Part shown: positions 49,937 to 58,668 of the stretch, one piece after another
Layout of the letters: each line of letters opens with the position of its first letter
Position numbering within the stretch: the stretch's first letter is position 1
Assembly (NCBI GenBank): GCA_965247225.1
Contig: CBDFGT010000003.1
Coordinates: forward strand, 62,001 to 126,000
From: CBDFGT01 sp965247225
GTDB taxonomy: Bacteria; Pseudomonadota; Alphaproteobacteria; Rhizobiales; Rhizobiaceae
Direction of reading: 5' to 3'
Length of the DNA stretch: 64,000 nucleotides
Position numbers and translations under genes: made by a program
Notes under the pieces: model-generated
The model's database searches: none
Told to the model about the DNA's origin: nothing
Seen by the model: the letters and a program-made list of their open reading frames with translations, nothing else

Positions 49937-52302
49937 GCGGCTACTCCGTTTCTGCCGGATTGTTGCTGGCCAGCTTGCGGCCCGTCTGCACCCGGATGCG
50001 GATCAGCGCCAGAATGACAAGGCCGGTGATCCATGACCACGGCAATTTCGCCCAGCGTATCCGTGCCACGAAAATCCACGATGATGACGTTGACGACATT
50101 GGCACCATGGGCAATGGTTCTGGAATAGAGATTGAAGAAATCCGTGAGCCTGTTGTCAAACGGCATTTGCGTGGCCCGCATGAGGAAAGCGGCAAAGCCG
50201 ACAGCACAGGCCAGCGCGATGGCACCATCCTTGATGCGTTCCAGCAGGTCACGGTGATCGGACGGGCGCAGGTTGAGACGGGTCATGACCAGCGCCAGAA
50301 TGACCACGGACAGGGTTTCGATCATGAACTGGGTGAAGGCCAGATCCGGGGCACCGAAAATCAGGAACATCATCGCCACGGCAAAGCCCTGAATGCCCAG
50401 CGACACGATGGCGGTCAGCCGGTCTGCGGCCAGGAGCACCGAAACCAGCCCCACAATGGCAAGGGCAAAGATCGCCAGCTCATGAAAGCGGATATCTTCC
50501 GGCCAGACCGGGGCCTGCGGCCATTCCGAATAAAGCGTCATCGGCACCAGCAGGCTTGCCGCCATAACAAGGAAGGTGACGGTGACATAGGTCTCCAGCC
50601 TGCCGGATTGCAGGCGGCGGGTCAGGGCGAAGGAAAAGCGGATGAGCCCGGTCATGGCCTGGTCAAAACCCCTGTCCGGTCCCCAGCCGATGGTGGTTTC
50701 CAGCCGTTGCAGGGCCTGTTGCAGGCTTTCCAGCCGGGTGAGGACCAGCGCACCCAGTACAATGGTGACGGCCGAGAGCAGCAGCGGCAGGCCGATATGC
50801 GGCGCCAGGGCAATGGTGACGCGAACCGCCTCTCCTGCCGAGGCCGAGGCCATGGGCGACGAGATCCAGCCATGCACCCAAGGGGCGGCGATGGCTGCGG
50901 CCAGGCCGCAAAGCGCCAGAACCAGAGGCCCGAACCAGAGCAGAAACGGGGCCTCATGCACATGGCGACCGGCCAGGGCTGCGGGCATGCCGCCTGCAAA
51001 GGGCTTCCAGCCGATGGCAAGGGCTACGGCAAACATCAGCCCGTTGCCGAGGATGACAGCCAGAAGCAGAACCACCGACCACAGATCCCGGCGGGTGAAG
51101 ACTGCATAGATCTCCTCTTTTGCCAGAAAGCCGAAAAACGGTGGCAGGCCCGCCATGGACAGGGCCGCCATGAGGCCAATGGCAAAGGTGAGCGGCATGG
51201 CCCTGCGCAGGCCGCCCAGCCGGGTGATGTCGCGGGTGCCGGTTTCATGATCGATCACGCCAGCGACCATGAACAGCCCGCCCTTGAACAGGGAATGGGC
51301 GACGAGATAAAGCGTGGCCGCAGCGACGGCCCCAGCGGTGCCGTAGCCGATGAACAGGACCAGAAGCCCCAGCGAGGCCAGGGTTGTAAAGGCCAGCATG
51401 CGCTTGAGATCCGTCTGGCGCACGGCCATGACGCTGCCAAAGACAAGGGTTGCAGCACCGGATACCGGCAGGATGGTTTCCCATTCCACGGTATGGCCCA
51501 TGACCGGATTGAGCCGCATCAGCAGATAGACACCGGCCTTGACCATGGTGGCCGAATGCAGGAAGGCCGAGACCGGAGCGGGCGCTTCCATGGCATTGGG
51601 CAGCCAGATATGGAACGGGAATTGCGCCGACTTGGTGAAAGCCCCCCCCAGAACCAGGATCAGGGCCGGCAGATAAAGCGGGTGATAGCGCAGGGCATCC
51701 CCCGTTTGCAGCAGGGCTGACAAGGCGTTTGCGCCGGTGATTTGCGTGATCAGCAGCAGGCCTGCCAGAAGGGCCAGACCGCCGCCGCCGGTGATGACCA
51801 GCGCCTGTATGGCGGCCCGGCGCGCGGCCGGCCGCTCATGATCAAAACCGATCAGCAGGAAAGAGGTGATCGAGGTGAGTTCCCAATAGACAAACAGCAT
51901 GAGGAAGCCGTCTGAAACGACAAGTCCCAGCATGGCCGCCATGAACAGCAGCATGAAGGCACAGAAACGGCCCATGGCGGCATGACCCTTCATATAGCCG
52001 CCGCAATAGAGCATGATCAGCGTGCCAATGCCGGTGACCAGCAGCGCGAAGGTGAGCGAAAGACCGTCGAGAAACACGGAAAACCGCAAGCCCAGCGAGG
52101 GCACCCAGTCCATGCCTGCCACAACGGGTACGCCTGCGGCAACGGACGGCAGAAAAGACAGGAAGATCAGAAAGGCAGCCAGCGGAAACAGCGCCAGACC
52201 ATAAACGGCCCTGTGACCCAGATGTTTTCCGGCCAGGGGCGCAAGTGCTGCACCCGACAACGGCAACAGCAGGGCTGCAAAGATCAACACACCCTTATCC
52301 AC
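49933..52302 (-). CDS. mrpA: Monovalent cation/proton antiporter subunit A, C-terminus frameshifted
   Basis: A 789-residue NuoL-like subunit with about 20 helices. Landmarks are LFVYWELTSITSFLLIGFDH, GAFTKSAQFPFHIWLPNAME, FLHSATMVKAGVYLLMRLN and FGAPDLAFTQFMIETLSVVI. The last 30 codons turn hydrophilic (DHRPCHSGADPHPG) right after FRGTDTLGEIAVVM. The other frame reads ITGLVILALIRIRVQTGRK and stops at 49941, as expected for the family. One extra G near 50031 explains this, either a true mutation or a sequence error. Confidence 0.9.
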   Translation of the reverse strand: MDKGVLIFAALLLPLSGAALAPLAGKHLGHRAVYGLALFPLAAFLIFLSFLPSVAAGVPVVAGMDWVPSLGLRFSVFLDGLSLTFALLVTGIGTLIMLYCGGYMKGHAAMGRFCAFMLLFMAAMLGLVVSDGFLMLFVYWELTSITSFLLIGFDHERPAARRAAIQALVITGGGGLALLAGLLLITQITGANALSALLQTGDALRYHPLYLPALILVLGGAFTKSAQFPFHIWLPNAMEAPAPVSAFLHSATMVKAGVYLLMRLNPVMGHTVEWETILPVSGAATLVFGSVMAVRQTDLKRMLAFTTLASLGLLVLFIGYGTAGAVAAATLYLVAHSLFKGGLFMVAGVIDHETGTRDITRLGGLRRAMPLTFAIGLMAALSMAGLPPFFGFLAKEEIYAVFTRRDLWSVVLLLAVILGNGLMFAVALAIGWKPFAGGMPAALAGRHVHEAPFLLWFGPLVLALCGLAAAIAAPWVHGWISSPMASASAGEAVRVTIALAPHIGLPLLLSAVTIVLGALVLTRLESLQQALQRLETTIGWGPDRGFDQAMTGLIRFSFALTRRLQSGRLETYVTVTFLVMAASLLVPMTLYSEWPQAPVWPEDIRFHELAIFALAIVGLVSVLLAADRLTAIVSLGIQGFAVAMMFLIFGAPDLAFTQFMIETLSVVILALVMTRLNLRPSDHRDLLERIKDGAIALACAVGFAAFLMRATQMPFDNRLTDFFNLYSRTIAHGANVVNVIIVDFRGTDTLGEIAVVMDHRPCHSGADPHPGADGPQAGQQQSGRNGVAA

Positions 52303-52547
52303 ATGCTGTTTCCCGGTTTGTCTGGTTCATGCCCTGCCCTTTTGATTCAATGTTCAAGCCATGAATAAGCATGTCAACCGACGGATCAAGCGAAAAAGCA
52401 TGTCTGCCCCTGTAAAGCACACCATGCCGCAGGCCATGCGGATGAACGCGACGTCCGGCATTTTCGGCATTTGATTGTGTATTGCTTAAGAAGGCCATGC
52501 TAAAACAAGCCTGTTCTTATGATTGCCTCCGACAGAGCGGACATTGC

Positions 52548-53150
52548 ATGCCCTTCGACCTTCAGTATTTCGACCTCAAGGCCGAGCTGCGCCAGAGAGA
52601 ACGACTCGAGGCAGCGCAATTCAAGCCGTCTGTTTCCAAAATCGATTATATGCTGGGCCTGACGGAGAAGCCATATACACCGGACCCCCTTGTCTTCAGC
52701 ACGGATCTGACACCGCAGGACGTGGTGCACAAGACCAGAACCGGAATGGGCCTGCAGGCCGACGCCTACTGGAAAAGCCTGCGGGAGCACCGCCCGGATT
52801 TGAATTTCGAGCGGTTTGACATGGTGAAAATCCTCGATGAGGTGCCGCATCTGGCCTATGCCGCCATTACGCGCGGGCGCTACAGTGATCGGCAGCGCAA
52901 CCCTGTCCACTGGATCTTCTGTTTTGCCAATTTCAACGCCACGTTTGGTGATGGGGATGCGTTGTTCATCAACCTTCCCAAGCACTATGGCGTGACATTT
53001 TTTGCCCTCGCCATGGCGACGGGAGAGGACAGGCAGGTAACCGGGCTTGCGCGCGGGCGCGGGCGCAACGGCGTGCTGTTTTCCACACCTGACCCGGACA
53101 CCGCCATGGCGGCGGTGACCAGACTGCGCGATATGCAGAGCCGGAAATGA
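52548..53150 (+). CDS. Conserved hypothetical protein
   Basis: A 200-residue soluble protein I do not recognise. It has a charged helical start (YFDLKAELRQRERLEAAQF), a middle YWKSLREHRPDLNFERFDMV and a C-terminal beta-rich part (HYGVTFFALAMATGEDRQVT, GLARGRGRNGVLFSTPDPD). No membrane segments or signal peptide. The ATG at 52548 is one of three possible starts. It lies between the mrp operon, divergent, and msrB downstream. Function unknown. Confidence 0.6.
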   Translation: MPFDLQYFDLKAELRQRERLEAAQFKPSVSKIDYMLGLTEKPYTPDPLVFSTDLTPQDVVHKTRTGMGLQADAYWKSLREHRPDLNFERFDMVKILDEVPHLAYAAITRGRYSDRQRNPVHWIFCFANFNATFGDGDALFINLPKHYGVTFFALAMATGEDRQVTGLARGRGRNGVLFSTPDPDTAMAAVTRLRDMQSRK

Positions 53151-53261
53151 GCTTTCACTATCACATTTTGTTCACCGGACTGTGCACGCCTGTGAAGCGG
53201 GAAACCATTGTCCTGCCTGCGCAACAGCACTATCTTTGGCTTATCCAAAAGGAGAGACGCC

Positions 53262-53672
53262 ATGAGCAATGACAAAGCGCTGAAAGTGAACAGGACCGAT
53301 GCCGAATGGAAGGCCATGCTGACACCGGAGCAATATCATGTGGCCCGCAAGCACGGCACCGAGCGCGCCTTTACCGGACCCCACTGGGATACGAAGGATG
53401 CCGGTCTTTATACCTGTGTGTGCTGCGACAGGCCGCTGTTTACCTCTGACACCAAATTTGACAGCGGCACCGGCTGGCCGAGCTTTTTCCAGCCGGTTTC
53501 CCCCGATGCGGTGAGCGAACATCCGGACCGTTCGTTCTTTTCCGTGCGCACCGAAATCCGCTGTGGCGATTGCGATGCGCATCTGGGCCATGTTTTCAAC
53601 GATGGTCCAAAGCCAACCGGCATGCGCTACTGCATGAACGGCACGGCCATGCATTTTATCCCGAAGGCATAA
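53262..53672 (+). CDS. msrB: Peptide methionine-(R)-S-oxide reductase MsrB
   Basis: A 136-residue MsrB that repairs oxidised methionine in proteins. Two CxxC zinc sites are visible (CVCCDRP and CGDCDAHLGHVFNDG), the catalytic Cys lies in TGMRYCMNGTAMHF, and the GTGWPSFFQPV segment is present. The active-site neighbourhood MNGTAMHF differs from the more common INSASLRF but keeps the Cys. AAAGGAGAG precedes the ATG. The end overlaps the convergent hemolysin III family gene by 17 bases. Confidence 0.93.
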   Translation: MSNDKALKVNRTDAEWKAMLTPEQYHVARKHGTERAFTGPHWDTKDAGLYTCVCCDRPLFTSDTKFDSGTGWPSFFQPVSPDAVSEHPDRSFFSVRTEIRCGDCDAHLGHVFNDGPKPTGMRYCMNGTAMHFIPKA

Positions 53673-54357
53673 ACCCGGCAGGGATGGCAATACAGGTGAG
53701 TACCGCCGCATAATGCACTGATGCGGCGGTGACAACAAAGCCGTGCCAGATGGCGTTCTGGTAGCGCAGCTTTTCCCAGATGTGGAAAATAACGCCCAGA
53801 GAATAGATCACACCACCGATGATGATCAGGCTGAGCGTGATGGCACCCAGACGCGGCAAGAGCGGTTCTGCGGCAAACACACCGACCCAGCCCATGGCCA
53901 GATAGAGCAGGATGGCCAGGCGATCATAGCGCCCGGGGAAAAAGCATTTCAGGCCAATGCCGCAAAAGGCCGTGACCCACAGGCCAATGAGCAGGCCGAA
54001 GACAAGGGGATCGTCCCAGCCGGCCTGAAGAAACGGCGTATAGGTGGCTGCGATCAGTACGAAAATCGCCGAATGGTCAAACCGGCGCAATATCCATTTG
54101 GTGCGCGATACCGGCCAGATATTATAGGAAAACGAGATAGACAGGGCCAGAACAAGACCTATGCCGTAGATCCAGGCGGCCACCAACTGGCCAAGGCTTG
54201 CCCATACTGTAGCGTAGAAAATCAGCGCGGTCACACCGATCAGCGCAGCCACAATGCCCACGCCATGCACAATGCCGTCTGCAATGATTTCATAACGGTC
54301 ATACCGCCAGACAATGCCACGGAATTCGCGTTTCACACGCCCGGTTATTTCGTTCAT
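53656..54357 (-). CDS. Hemolysin III (HlyIII/PAQR) family membrane protein
   Basis: A 233-residue protein with seven predicted helices. PAQR family marks are RYEIIADGIVHGVGIVAALI near the start, RRFDHSAIFVLIAATYTPFL in the middle and the C-terminal HEK-like IWEKLRYQNAIWHGFVV with conserved His, likely metal ligands of a zinc-dependent hydrolase. The ATG at 54357 gives the usual length. Its real role is membrane lipid or homeostasis related rather than hemolysis in most bacteria. Confidence 0.88.
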   Translation of the reverse strand: MNEITGRVKREFRGIVWRYDRYEIIADGIVHGVGIVAALIGVTALIFYATVWASLGQLVAAWIYGIGLVLALSISFSYNIWPVSRTKWILRRFDHSAIFVLIAATYTPFLQAGWDDPLVFGLLIGLWVTAFCGIGLKCFFPGRYDRLAILLYLAMGWVGVFAAEPLLPRLGAITLSLIIIGGVIYSLGVIFHIWEKLRYQNAIWHGFVVTAASVHYAAVLTCIAIPAGFMPSG

Positions 54358-54579
54358 GCCCGTCCTGTCCGGATCATACAGATTCACTTCCTGCAAACAT
54401 GGAGCCGGACAAAAGCAAAAGCAATTCACAAGATTGTCACATGCTGAAAGGCCGGGTGAGCGTTGCCTGATTTATGGTCATGTGTCGTGCAATCGAATGA
54501 AGATGTGTGTCGATTGCACCGGACAGACCTTTGCGGCATTGTCAGCAGCAAGCGCAATATTGCAAAATGTGATGGCTCC

Positions 54580-55014
54580 ATGATCGTGGCGGATACGAAT
54601 GTTATTTTGAGAGGTGTGCGCTCACATAACGGCGCTTCGGGCTTTGTTTTATCCGGAATGTTATCGGGTGAAATTGCCTTCGCTGTATCAACCGCTCTGG
54701 TCATAGAATATGAAACGGTGCTCAAAAGACCCGGACTTTTAGGCGATCCACCTGTTGCCAGTTTTGACGATATTGATGCAATTATCGATGTCCTGTGCTA
54801 TCGTGGCCGACATGTATTGCCATGGTTCCATTTCAGCCCTTTTCTTGATGATCCGAAAGATGACCTTGTAATCGATTGCGCTTTGGCAGCCAGAGCGGAT
54901 ATCATTGTAACGGATGATCATCATTTCAGGAATCCGACTGTCGAGGCGTTCGGATTGGGTGTCAAAAGTGCTGCAGAGTTCGTCAGGCATTTCAGGAATG
55001 AGAGAGGACGTTGA
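54580..55014 (+). CDS. PIN-domain toxin (putative RNase)
   Basis: A 144-residue PIN-domain nuclease. Acidic catalytic residues appear as MIVADTNVILRGV (first Asp), VIEYETVLKRP (Glu), DDPKDDLVIDCALAARADII (second Asp pair) and VTDDHHFRN (third Asp). It should cleave RNA, as VapC-like toxins do. The ATG at 54580 begins the conserved strand; a small palindrome GCAATATTGC lies 16 bases upstream. Its end overlaps the antitoxin start (TGATG). Toxin before antitoxin is less usual for VapBC but typical of this PIN subfamily. Confidence 0.85.
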   Translation: MIVADTNVILRGVRSHNGASGFVLSGMLSGEIAFAVSTALVIEYETVLKRPGLLGDPPVASFDDIDAIIDVLCYRGRHVLPWFHFSPFLDDPKDDLVIDCALAARADIIVTDDHHFRNPTVEAFGLGVKSAAEFVRHFRNERGR

Positions 55015-55259
55015 TGACACAGGTTTTTGTTAAAGTACCAGACGACCTATGGACGCAGGCTCAGGATGTTGCTAAGCAAGGTTCTGTTTCTATTGACGAA
55101 CTTGTGTCTGACTTCATTTTGGAAGGTGTCGAGCGGCATCAGGCCCTTCTCCCCTTGCGGGAGCGGGCCATGCGAGCAGACCCGGAAAAGGCATTGGCCA
55201 TTTTGAAGAGCCTGAAAAGCCTTCCGGTGGAACCCGGCGATGAAATGCCGACGGACTGA
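55014..55259 (+). CDS. Antitoxin of the PIN-domain pair
   Basis: An 81-residue protein with a likely ribbon-helix-helix N-terminus (TQVFVKVPDDLWTQAQDVAK and SVSIDELVSDFILEGVERHQ) and a charged C-terminal tail (PLRERAMRADPEKALAILKS) that would contact the toxin. The ATG is fused to the toxin stop. This organisation supports a two-gene TA operon. Confidence 0.78.
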   Translation: MTQVFVKVPDDLWTQAQDVAKQGSVSIDELVSDFILEGVERHQALLPLRERAMRADPEKALAILKSLKSLPVEPGDEMPTD

Positions 55260-55390
55260 TTTGCATATTCGCATGCACTGCAACTGCATATCGTACACAA
55301 TCCATTGACAGTACATCCGCGAAATGCCCTATTTCGGCGACGTGGAAACAGGCGCATATTCAAGGCATGAAATGTGTTCGGAGAAACGCC

Positions 55391-56335
55391 ATGACAGACC
55401 CTGCCCCTTCCTATGCGCTGACGCGGCCTGCCCCTTCTTTTGCGCTGACGCGGCCTGCCCCTTCTTTTGCGCTGACGCGGCCTTCCCCTTCTTTTGCGCT
55501 GACGCGCCCGGCCTATGTCAACCATGCGCACCTGAGCGTGCATGATCTGGATCTTGTGTCGGCCTATTACCAGAAGGTCATCGGCCTTGCGGTTCTGGAG
55601 CAATCGGCCTCCGGTGCCGTTCTGGGGGCCGGCGGCCTGCCGCTTCTGACGCTCACGGTCAACAAGGACACGGTGCGGGCACCGCGCTCGGCCCCGGGCC
55701 TGTTCCACACCGCCTTCCTGATGCCGGACCGGGCAGCGCTGGCCCGTTTTCTGGTGAATGCCGTGGCCCAGCGTGCGCCGGTTGACGGTGCCTCCGACCA
55801 TATTGTTTCGGAAGCGATTTACCTCAGCGATCCGGAAGGCAACGGCATTGAGGTCTATGCCGACCGCAGTCCGGAAGGCTGGACCTTTGCCGCCGATGGC
55901 CAGGTGTCCATGGCAACATTGCCTTTGGACCTGCAGGCGCTTTATGACAGCGCCCCGCGCGAGCCATGGACCGGTGCGCCCGCCGGAACCGCCATTGGCC
56001 ATATCCATTTGCAGGTGAGCCATATTCCGCAGGCCGAGGCTTTCTTTACCGATATTCTCGGCATGCAGAAAATGGCGGGCATGCCCTCTGCCGTGTTTTA
56101 TGCGACCGGCCGATATCACCACCATATCGGCGCCAATATCTGGAACAGCCGCGGGGCTGCCCCGCGCACCGCGAAGATGACCGGGCTCTCGGATTATACG
56201 CTGCACTATAATGATCCGGCCAGGCTGGCGACCACGCTTGCAACACTCGACCGGATGCAGATCCCTGTCGAGCGCAACGGCCATGCCGTTTCTTTCCTCG
56301 ATCCCTGGGGGATCACGGTCAAGCTGGTGGCGTGA
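55391..56335 (+). CDS. VOC-family dioxygenase-like protein with repeat N-terminus
   Basis: A 314-residue protein with two vicinal oxygen chelate domains (about residues 42-165 and 195-312), like CatE-type extradiol dioxygenases. Metal-ligand regions are VNHAHLSVHDLDLVSAYYQK, GLFHTAFLMPDRAALARFLV, ATGRYHHHIGANIW and the final Glu-like position in VERNGHAVSFLDPWG. Before the first domain there are four 9-residue repeats, SFALTRPAP-like, encoded by a 27-bp tandem repeat, which is unusual for the family. Substrate unknown. Confidence 0.82.
   Translation: MTDPAPSYALTRPAPSFALTRPAPSFALTRPSPSFALTRPAYVNHAHLSVHDLDLVSAYYQKVIGLAVLEQSASGAVLGAGGLPLLTLTVNKDTVRAPRSAPGLFHTAFLMPDRAALARFLVNAVAQRAPVDGASDHIVSEAIYLSDPEGNGIEVYADRSPEGWTFAADGQVSMATLPLDLQALYDSAPREPWTGAPAGTAIGHIHLQVSHIPQAEAFFTDILGMQKMAGMPSAVFYATGRYHHHIGANIWNSRGAAPRTAKMTGLSDYTLHYNDPARLATTLATLDRMQIPVERNGHAVSFLDPWGITVKLVA
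55401..55508. repeat. In-frame 27-bp tandem repeat, four copies
   Basis: Units starting CTGCCCCTTCTTTTGCGCTG at 55401, 55428, 55455 and 55482, nearly identical, encoding repeated SFALTRPAP at the N-terminus of the VOC protein. Being a multiple of three, copy number can vary without breaking the frame. Confidence 0.85.
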
Positions 56336-56381
56336 TACCAGATCGCGATGACAGGCCCGGTCCTGCCGTCAAATGCGTTTG

Positions 56382-56882
56382 TTACTTCTTCATCTTGCTG
56401 TGGTCGTGGCCTGCCGGTGGTTTGCCGGCCGTATCCTGGCCTTCGATCATGAATTCCACATCGATCTTTCCGGCCTTTTCAAAGGTCAGCGTGGCCTTGA
56501 CCATATCGCCCTGCCTGAACGGCGGGTTCGGATTCATGAACATCACATGGTAGCCACCCTTGCGCAGGCTGGTTTCAGCCCCTGCCGGAATAGCAATACC
56601 ATCGGGCACGGCTGCCATTTTCATGACATCGCCTTCCATTTTCATTTCATGCAGCATGACCTCCGATGATACGGGCGAGGTGACCGAAAGGAGGCGGTCA
56701 TCGACCTTGCCATGGTTGATGACAGTGAAGAACCCATCGCCCACCGGCTGGCCCGGCAGCATTTCCGTGGAATTGGGATGGACGATTTCCAGATCACCCA
56801 GCTTGAATTCATGGGCATGGGCGAATGTGGCGACAAGGCTGAAGGCTGCACAGGCGGCCAGAAGGCGTAAGGACTGTTTCAT
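56382..56882 (-). CDS. Periplasmic copper chaperone PCu(A)C
   Basis: A 166-residue periplasmic copper-binding protein. A signal peptide (about 1-23, ending FAHAHE) precedes the DUF461/PCuAC domain: LPGQPVGDGFFTVINHGKVD, MLHEMKMEGDVMKM with copper ligands His and Met, and GGYHVMFMNPNPPFRQGD. The C-terminus GHDHSKMKK adds metal ligands. It delivers Cu(I) to cytochrome oxidase in homologues. It is the last gene of the copper/SCO block. Confidence 0.9.
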   Translation of the reverse strand: MKQSLRLLAACAAFSLVATFAHAHEFKLGDLEIVHPNSTEMLPGQPVGDGFFTVINHGKVDDRLLSVTSPVSSEVMLHEMKMEGDVMKMAAVPDGIAIPAGAETSLRKGGYHVMFMNPNPPFRQGDMVKATLTFEKAGKIDVEFMIEGQDTAGKPPAGHDHSKMKK

Positions 56883-56927
56883 GGTGTGCACTTTCTGTGT
56901 TGACGTTGGTATTATAGCATGATGGCT

Positions 56928-57146
56928 CTAACCATTGGTGATGAGAATGAGAATGGTGAACATGGTCGGCACCAGAACCAGGGCCGGAAGGATGATGGCC
57001 GGATAGCCGAACATGATAATGGCGAGGATCCAGACCATGACCAGATTGACCAGGAAAAGGATTTTGGCCGTGACCGGCCCTTCGATGGCTTCGCGCAGCA
57101 TCCAGCCGATCACCGGAATGGCATAGACAACTTTCAGAACCATCAT
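56928..57146 (-). CDS. Small membrane protein in the SCO operon
   Basis: A 72-residue protein with two hydrophobic helices (about 25-47 and 48-70) and the N-terminal IPVIGWMLREAIEG. Its ATG overlaps the stop of the SCO gene, so it is part of the operon. I cannot name a family; an assembly role for copper or oxidase is only guessed from location. Confidence 0.6.
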   Translation of the reverse strand: MMVLKVVYAIPVIGWMLREAIEGPVTAKILFLVNLVMVWILAIIMFGYPAIILPALVLVPTMFTILILITNG

Positions 57147-57736
57147 TGGCCTTTCACAAGGTTTTTGAGCTTTTCAATGGCCGTATCGGTATTTTCCCCA
57201 TAGGAGATCGTGCCTTTGAAATCACCATTCCTGTCCAGCAGGAAGACCGAGGCCGTGTGGTCCATCGTATAGTCGCCCCCCTCGCCCGGCACTTTGGCGG
57301 CATAGATGCGCCAGCCCCTGATGACCCTGGCAATTTCAGCCGGATCGCCGGTGATGCCGGTAATGCGGTCTGACAGCGCGGTGACATAGCCATGCATGAT
57401 ATCGACCGTGTCGCGCTGCGGGTCCACGGTGATGTAATAGCCACGCAGTGCCTGGCCCTCCTCGCCCAGGGTCTTGAACCAGCCGGCCATTTCATAGAGC
57501 GTGGTCGGGCAGACATCCGGGCAATGGGTATAGCCGAAGAACAGGAGGCTCGGATGGCCCCTGAAGGCCTCCTGGGTGATCGGCTGGCCACGATCATCGG
57601 TCAGGGCGAAATCCGCCCCGAGACGGCCTGTGGCCAATTGAGGGTTATTGCGCCAGATGCCCCAGGCACCCGCTGCCAGAAGAAGAAGGATGGCAAGGGC
57701 CATCCCCCAGAGATACCGGGATTTCATGCCGGTCAT
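57143..57736 (-). CDS. SCO1/SenC-family protein
   Basis: A 197-residue membrane-anchored thioredoxin-fold protein. After an N-terminal helix (about 8-26) come FALTDDRGQPITQEAFRGHP, FFGYTHCPDVCPTTLYEMAG with the CxxxC copper site, YYITVDPQRDT and YTMDHTASVFLLDRNGDF with the conserved His. It helps build the CuA centre of cytochrome c oxidase or handles redox stress. Overlaps with both neighbours indicate an operon. Confidence 0.93.
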   Translation of the reverse strand: MTGMKSRYLWGMALAILLLLAAGAWGIWRNNPQLATGRLGADFALTDDRGQPITQEAFRGHPSLLFFGYTHCPDVCPTTLYEMAGWFKTLGEEGQALRGYYITVDPQRDTVDIMHGYVTALSDRITGITGDPAEIARVIRGWRIYAAKVPGEGGDYTMDHTASVFLLDRNGDFKGTISYGENTDTAIEKLKNLVKGQ

Positions 57737-58638
57737 TTCTTGTGTTCCTTGTGGGCGTCGTGGCCGCCATTGTGGCCGTCATCACCGCTGATCATCATGG
57801 TCCCCTCAAAACTGTCGAACAGGGCGATCTTTTCCGCGCCCAGATGCGCTTCGGCACTATTGAGTCCGTCAGCCAATTTTATGGCAGAGGCTTGCGCAAT
57901 GCCCATTTTGGTCAGGGCAGTGGCATCTCTCAGGCTTGCACCGGAGCAAAGGTGAATGGCCCAGCCCTTTTCACCCTTTTTCAAAAGCGCACGGCCACCC
58001 TTGCCATCCTGCGCCCAGCTTGCCACAGCCCAGTCACCATCAACCACCACCGGCTCGACAACCAGCGGATTTTCAGGGGTTTCAAACTGCGCCTTCATGA
58101 TCACCGGAATGGCTTCCAGCGCGTTTTCCGGCTGTTTCATGCCTGCGGCATCGCCGCCATGGGCATGATGGCCTTCTTCTGCCCTGGCACCGGCAGCATC
58201 AACGGCGAATTCCACATCGACCGGACCGGCCTTTTCAAACACCAGAGTGGCCTTCACCCTATCGCCTTCCCTGAAACCCTGTTTGAGCTGCATGAACATG
58301 ACATGCAAGCCGCCCTTCTTGAGCTCCACCGTGGCACCGGGCGGAATTTCAATCCCGTTGGGCAATTGCCGCATTTTCATGACATCGCCTTCCATGGCCA
58401 TTTCATGGATCTGCATTTCACCGGCAGCAGGGGACGACGCGGCAATCAGCCGGTCGGCTTCCTTGCCTGTGTTGACGATGGTCATGAAACCACCGGCCAC
58501 CGGCGCTCCCGGCAATGTGGCCATGGCATGGGGATGGTGGATTTCCAGAGCGCCGACCCTGGCACCATGGGCCAGGGCAGACAGGGTGGACAGGGCAGCA
58601 AGGGCTGCGGCGGCAGCAAGGGTTTTGAGCAGTTTCAT
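57733..58638 (-). CDS. PCu(A)C fused to a copper-uptake-associated domain
   Basis: A 301-residue periplasmic protein. Signal peptide (about 1-23), then a PCuAC domain (24-150) with LPGAPVAGGFMTIVNTGKEA, IHEMAMEGDVMKM and GGLHVMFMQLKQGFREGD. A His-rich linker (EEGHHAHGGDA) leads to a second domain (170-285), EAIPVIMKAQFETPENPLVV and LLKKGEKGWAIHLCSGASLR, resembling the copper uptake system-associated protein usually encoded separately. A His-rich tail ends the protein. It is a paralogue of the PCuAC gene at 56382-56882. Confidence 0.85.
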   Translation of the reverse strand: MKLLKTLAAAAALAALSTLSALAHGARVGALEIHHPHAMATLPGAPVAGGFMTIVNTGKEADRLIAASSPAAGEMQIHEMAMEGDVMKMRQLPNGIEIPPGATVELKKGGLHVMFMQLKQGFREGDRVKATLVFEKAGPVDVEFAVDAAGARAEEGHHAHGGDAAGMKQPENALEAIPVIMKAQFETPENPLVVEPVVVDGDWAVASWAQDGKGGRALLKKGEKGWAIHLCSGASLRDATALTKMGIAQASAIKLADGLNSAEAHLGAEKIALFDSFEGTMMISGDDGHNGGHDAHKEHKK

Positions 58639-58668
58639 CGGTGTTTCCTTGTTATCGGGATGGAAGTT

